From NCBI GenBank assembly GCA_021780755.1, contig JAJXYF010000003.1, positions 1-64,000 on the forward strand: a stretch of DNA of 64,000 bases, read 5' to 3'. Shown one piece after another: positions 61,544 through 64,000 of this stretch. The DNA comes from Deltaproteobacteria bacterium. GTDB lineage: Bacteria; Desulfobacterota; Binatia; Binatales; Binataceae. Below the pieces are notes generated by a model that worked only from the letters and a program-made list of their open reading frames with translations, was not told the DNA's origin and made no database searches. The position numbers and the translations under genes are program-made. Every line of letters starts with the position of its first letter. Positions within the stretch are counted from its first letter, which is position 1.

Positions 61544-61579
61544 CTTGAGTTTGGCAATTCGATCGCTTGAGTTTGGCAA
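61544..61579. repeat. direct repeats with 22-bp period, probable Mu-like element end
   Basis: CTTGAGTTTGGCAA occurs at 61544-61557 and 61566-61579, 22 bp apart, just outside the phage genes. Tandem 22-bp transposase-binding sites are the hallmark of Mu-type phage ends. TG dinucleotides at 61532-61535 (TGTGGCGGA) would be the element terminus. The repeat is real; its role as an end is inferred. The stem CTTAG-ACACG-CTAAG follows at 61589-61603. Confidence 0.5.
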
Positions 61580-61699
61580 AGTCTCGCGCTTAGACACGCT
61601 AAGGCGCGCGCGCCGCCTGCGACGGGAAACCATAAACATCGAGTTGAAGGGGTCTTAACTGGCCGATATCGATTAGCGTAGCTTATACCACGACGCGCG

Positions 61700-61951
61700 C
61701 TAGCGCCCCCGCTCCCACGGCGGCAGATCGTTAGCCTGCACGTTGCTCACCACCAGAATCGGAATCACCAGTGTGACGCCCGCCGGAAACACCGGCGTCA
61801 GCGCCCCGCGCCCGAAATTCGCTGCGACAATCGGCGCGAACAACGTCGCGTCGCCATAGTACTTCCAGGCCAGCGAATCGAGCCGGTCCCCCTGGGAAGT
61901 TATGTGCGTGATGAACAGACCACCAGTATAGTTTGGCGGGAGAACTGTCAT
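61700..61951 (-). CDS. phage tail protein X
   Basis: 83 aa. LysM-like gpX of contractile-tail phages: FITHITSQGDRLDSLAWKYYGDATLFAPIVAANF, then PVFPAGVTLVIPIL. Binds or completes the tail tube/baseplate. It is the leftmost coding gene of the prophage segment and lies after gpV, an order different from P2-like phages, where X precedes V. Confidence 0.85.
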   Translation of the reverse strand: MTVLPPNYTGGLFITHITSQGDRLDSLAWKYYGDATLFAPIVAANFGRGALTPVFPAGVTLVIPILVVSNVQANDLPPWERGR

Positions 61952-61960
61952 CGTGGCCGC

Positions 61961-62188
61961 TTAGTAATTCCTCGCTTTATTGGAATCGATGCAAATGGGA
62001 TTTCCGGCGGGGTCGCGGGCGACCAGGCCGTTAGTCAACCGGGCCAGCGCGTCGGCGTTGGCTTCGCACCTTTGCTCGGTTGCGACCGGCGGGGTCAGCG
62101 TTCTGAAATTGCCATTCAGGTCCATTATGATCGCGTACCAGAACGGCGCCGTGACGATCAGGGCTTTGACTATGATGTTCTTCATCAT
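61961..62188 (-). CDS. small phage-encoded protein with a membrane segment
   Basis: 75 aa from the ATG pair at 62188/62185, with GGGAGG 4 bases upstream. One hydrophobic stretch (NIIVKALIVTAPFWYAIIM, about 3-22), then a soluble part with a Cys pair (RCEAN...PICID). No known domain. Sits between tail X and gpV genes and could be a small tail or membrane protein, or a moron. Confidence 0.55.
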   Translation of the reverse strand: MMKNIIVKALIVTAPFWYAIIMDLNGNFRTLTPPVATEQRCEANADALARLTNGLVARDPAGNPICIDSNKARNY

Positions 62189-62202
62189 CGGCCTCCCGCT
62201 CA

Positions 62203-62832
62203 TCAACCTGAGAATACCCGCGAACTTCCGCTGGTGATCGTGCCGCTGCCGGCCGGGCAAGTCGTAGTATCGCCAACGCGCGCGATCCTAGGGCCGCCGC
62301 CGGCAAGATTTACTTGCGCAGCATCTACATTTACCGTCGCGCCGACCACGTTCACCGTTGGGCCAGACACGCTCACGATTGCCGACCCTCCCGCCTCGAC
62401 ATTGACGTTGGCGTTTCCACCGTTGACGACCACGTTGCCGCTCGCATCTACGGAGATCGTCGAGCCATGCGCCGTGATATTCAGTGTGCCCGCCGTGCCC
62501 AGCGCGATCGCCAGCGCGTGCGCCGCACGGTCGTACTCAAAGGAGGCCCCGTCTTTGAAGGTCCAATGTAGCTTGTCGGCGGTCATCCCGGGTGGCGGCA
62601 TATCGACGGTCGAGTAGATCGCGCCGAGCACCGCGCCGTCCTCCTCATGCTCGTCCATCAGGCAGACCACCTGCTCGCCGATGTCGGGCATGTGATATGC
62701 CTTGTCGTCCTGGCTCTTGGTGACTATCACCCCTAGCCACCAGCTGGTCACCTGGTCGCGGTCGGGAAAGGTCACCCGCAGGCGCCCGTTGGCCGGATCC
62801 AACTCCTTCACGATTCCTACTCGAAAACTCAT
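62203..62832 (-). CDS. phage baseplate assembly protein V (spike)
   Basis: 209 aa with AAGGAG 8 bases upstream. N-terminal OB-like domain (VGIVKELDPANGRLRVTFPDRDQVTSWWLGVIVTKS, GEQVVCLMDEHEEDGAVLGAIYS), then a beta-helix region of repeats with hydrophobic, N and V residues (VVVNGGNANVNVEAGGSAIVSVSGPTVNVVGATVNV) and a PAAR-like C-terminal tip (GGPRIARVGDTTTCPAGSGTI). Forms the membrane-piercing spike of a contractile tail. Confidence 0.9.
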   Translation of the reverse strand: MSFRVGIVKELDPANGRLRVTFPDRDQVTSWWLGVIVTKSQDDKAYHMPDIGEQVVCLMDEHEEDGAVLGAIYSTVDMPPPGMTADKLHWTFKDGASFEYDRAAHALAIALGTAGTLNITAHGSTISVDASGNVVVNGGNANVNVEAGGSAIVSVSGPTVNVVGATVNVDAAQVNLAGGGPRIARVGDTTTCPAGSGTITSGSSRVFSG

Positions 62833-62926
62833 TTCTGAATCACTCCTTTGACTCTCCGTATTCCTTCGCCGCCGATACCAGTACCAACGCCAAAACCGCG
62901 AGAATTGCCGAATCGAGTCGGTCCTA

Positions 62927-63511
62927 TCAGCGCAGATAGCCCGTGTGCCGCGAGTCGGATTGCTGCTCGTTCGTCACCGTCGGGTCGATATCCAAAAGCA
63001 GGGCGCGCATGGCTTCGTAAGCCTCATCCGATAACCCGCCGGTGCGCTTTATCCCCTCGATCTTTTCATTGGCGGCGCGCTTCTGTTTCTCCAGGCGCTC
63101 GCGCATCTCTTCCGCCCATTTTTTTTGCGAGATCGTCGCGCGGCCCAAGTCCGCGATCGCGCGTGCGATACGGGTGAGCTGACCGTCTTCAATACCCTCA
63201 GCCTCGACCAATACGCCGAAAATCTTCTCTTGAACCAGCCTGACCAAGGCATCCGTCATCGCGCCCTCACGGTCCGGGGCAGCCTCAGCTAACGCGTGCG
63301 CCTGTTTGGTAGCGATCGAGATCGTTTTCATCCGCCGCTCGAACGCGCTGCCATACCGCTGAAGGCTCCCGCGCGAAATTCTAAAGCCTTGCTCCCCGAG
63401 CCACGCTTCAAGTCCACGATAATCGCTGAATGACCCTGTAATCAGCTTTTGATCGAGCTGCTCGCGCAGCTCCACCGGAAGCGCCGTGACGACCTTGGAC
63501 CGCTGCATCAC
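62927..63511 (-). CDS. Mu gp27-like protein (DUF3486), small terminase type
   Basis: 194 aa. Starts MMQRSKVVTALPVELREQLDQKLITGSFSDYRGLEAWLGEQGF with helix-turn-helix-like ISRGSLQRYGSAFERRM, the DUF3486 pattern of Mu gp27. Such proteins bind DNA for packaging. It overlaps the downstream-transcribed start of the gp26-like gene by 4 bp. Between it and gpV only 94 bp remain, where 20 kb of head and tail genes would be expected in a full Mu-like phage. Confidence 0.85.
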   Translation of the reverse strand: MMQRSKVVTALPVELREQLDQKLITGSFSDYRGLEAWLGEQGFRISRGSLQRYGSAFERRMKTISIATKQAHALAEAAPDREGAMTDALVRLVQEKIFGVLVEAEGIEDGQLTRIARAIADLGRATISQKKWAEEMRERLEKQKRAANEKIEGIKRTGGLSDEAYEAMRALLLDIDPTVTNEQQSDSRHTGYLR

Positions 63512-63807
63512 GACACCTTCCCAGGGCGTGCGACGCCCGCCGGCGCCGCCGCCGTATATTCCACAACCGCAACGCCGGCCGCTGTCGCCTTGGCGAATTG
63601 CTCGCCGTCAACTTCGCCGATTTCGATCAACCCGAGGTCGCGAAGGTAGGCCAGCTCGCGCCGCAGCTCGGCTTGGGAGAACGGCAGATTGAGATCGGAA
63701 AGCACGCGCCGGATGATGCCCTCGTTGACGCCAACCGGACGGCCGGCGTCGATCACCCGGAGCATCTTCCATCGCGCATCTTCACGGCGCATCTGTTCAA
63801 TTTCCAT
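63508..63807 (-). CDS. Mu gp26-like phage protein
   Basis: 99 aa, winged-helix-like: MEIEQMRREDARWKMLRVIDAGRPVGVNEGIIRRVLSDLNLPFSQAELRRELAYLRDLGLIEI. This is the small phage protein always found just before gp27 in Mu-like late operons. Its stop overlaps the gp27-like start, so the two are coupled. Confidence 0.75.
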   Translation of the reverse strand: MEIEQMRREDARWKMLRVIDAGRPVGVNEGIIRRVLSDLNLPFSQAELRRELAYLRDLGLIEIGEVDGEQFAKATAAGVAVVEYTAAAPAGVARPGKVS

Positions 63808-63837
63808 TTTTCAAAAGCTCCGTGCACGCGCCATTAC

Positions 63838-64000
63838 TCACTCGTACTTTGCTCGAATCATCGCGCGCATCCAGTCCGCCTCCACGTCGAAGACGGCGCA
63901 CGCATCCTCGAACTTCACGAGCGCGCGCCGCCCCGGATTGAACAACCAGTCGGCCGCGTCCGCTGATAAGCGCCCGCGCCGCGACCAGTCGGGATATCGA
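63838..64000 (-). CDS. Mu-like phage protein, C-terminal part (5' end beyond window)
   Basis: The minus frame entering at 64000 runs 54 codons to a TGA at 63838-63840: RYPDWSRRGRLSADAADWLF then NPGRRALVKFEDACAVFDVE and ADWMRAMIRAKYE. It precedes the gp26-like gene by 30 bp. Matches the position of small Mu-like late genes; the domain cannot be named from this part alone. Confidence 0.5.
   Translation of the reverse strand, partial: RYPDWSRRGRLSADAADWLFNPGRRALVKFEDACAVFDVEADWMRAMIRAKYE

Overview
The window is high-GC DNA from a Gram-negative bacterium. It carries RecBCD, an AlgI-type O-acyltransferase, lipoproteins, glcDEF and pcaHG. Gene content fits a proteobacterium or a proteobacteria-related phylum such as the Desulfobacterota/Binatota type, but no gene in view settles the taxonomy. 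Genes are dense, operons are tight, and antisense shadow ORFs are abundant, as expected at this GC content.

Layout. (1) 1-9691 is an accessory island of lower GC: the tail of an IS630-type transposase, a three-gene leftward operon resembling the BrxA / small protein / BrxC-PglY part of a BREX phage-defence system, a decayed integrase-core transposase, a DUF2924 gene with a large serine recombinase, a zinc-ribbon gene, and a tRNA-Ala(CGC) at its edge. (2) 9708-15790 is core metabolism: galU, a DksA/TraR-type regulator, larC-queE, small unknowns, and pcaGH for protocatechuate ring cleavage. (3) 15880-19763 is an envelope acylation cassette: an MBOAT protein plus two tandem SGNH-like partners. 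(4) 19876-28826 is a complete recCBD operon. (5) 28983-37180 holds a membrane protein, an ExeA-like ATPase with a LysM domain behind a possible sigma-54 promoter, a lipoprotein, a PAS/HAMP histidine kinase, an acyl-CoA dehydrogenase and a quinone oxidoreductase.

(6) At 37406-37421 there is a perfect 16-bp parS-type palindrome. Thirty bases away lies a precisely bounded 2,400-bp IS1595-family element (37452-39851, 27-bp inverted repeats, 8-bp target duplication AAATGCTT). It carries a membrane-protein passenger gene and a 50-aa basic protein besides the transposase, and its inverted repeats appear to supply the -35 boxes of both inward genes. (7) 40099-58190 is mixed metabolism: a nucleotide cyclase, a GST, hydrolases, an FtsB-like protein, a CoA-transferase, an MFS transporter, a class V aminotransferase, glcDEF, aspartate-semialdehyde dehydrogenase and a cyclase-family hydrolase. 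(8) 58423-61479 runs leftward from a Fur-like palindrome: cupredoxin, haem-binding protein, beta-barrel-like protein, then aroA. (9) 61544-64000 is the edge of a Mu-like prophage or remnant: end-like direct repeats, then tail X, spike gpV, a Mu gp27-like (DUF3486) protein and a gp26-like protein, with the expected terminase, portal, capsid and tail block missing between them.

The strongest novel signals are the passenger-carrying IS1595 element beside parS, the compact BREX-like operon bounded by transposase debris, the iron-responsive-looking cupredoxin/haem/barrel operon, and the condensed Mu-like cluster.
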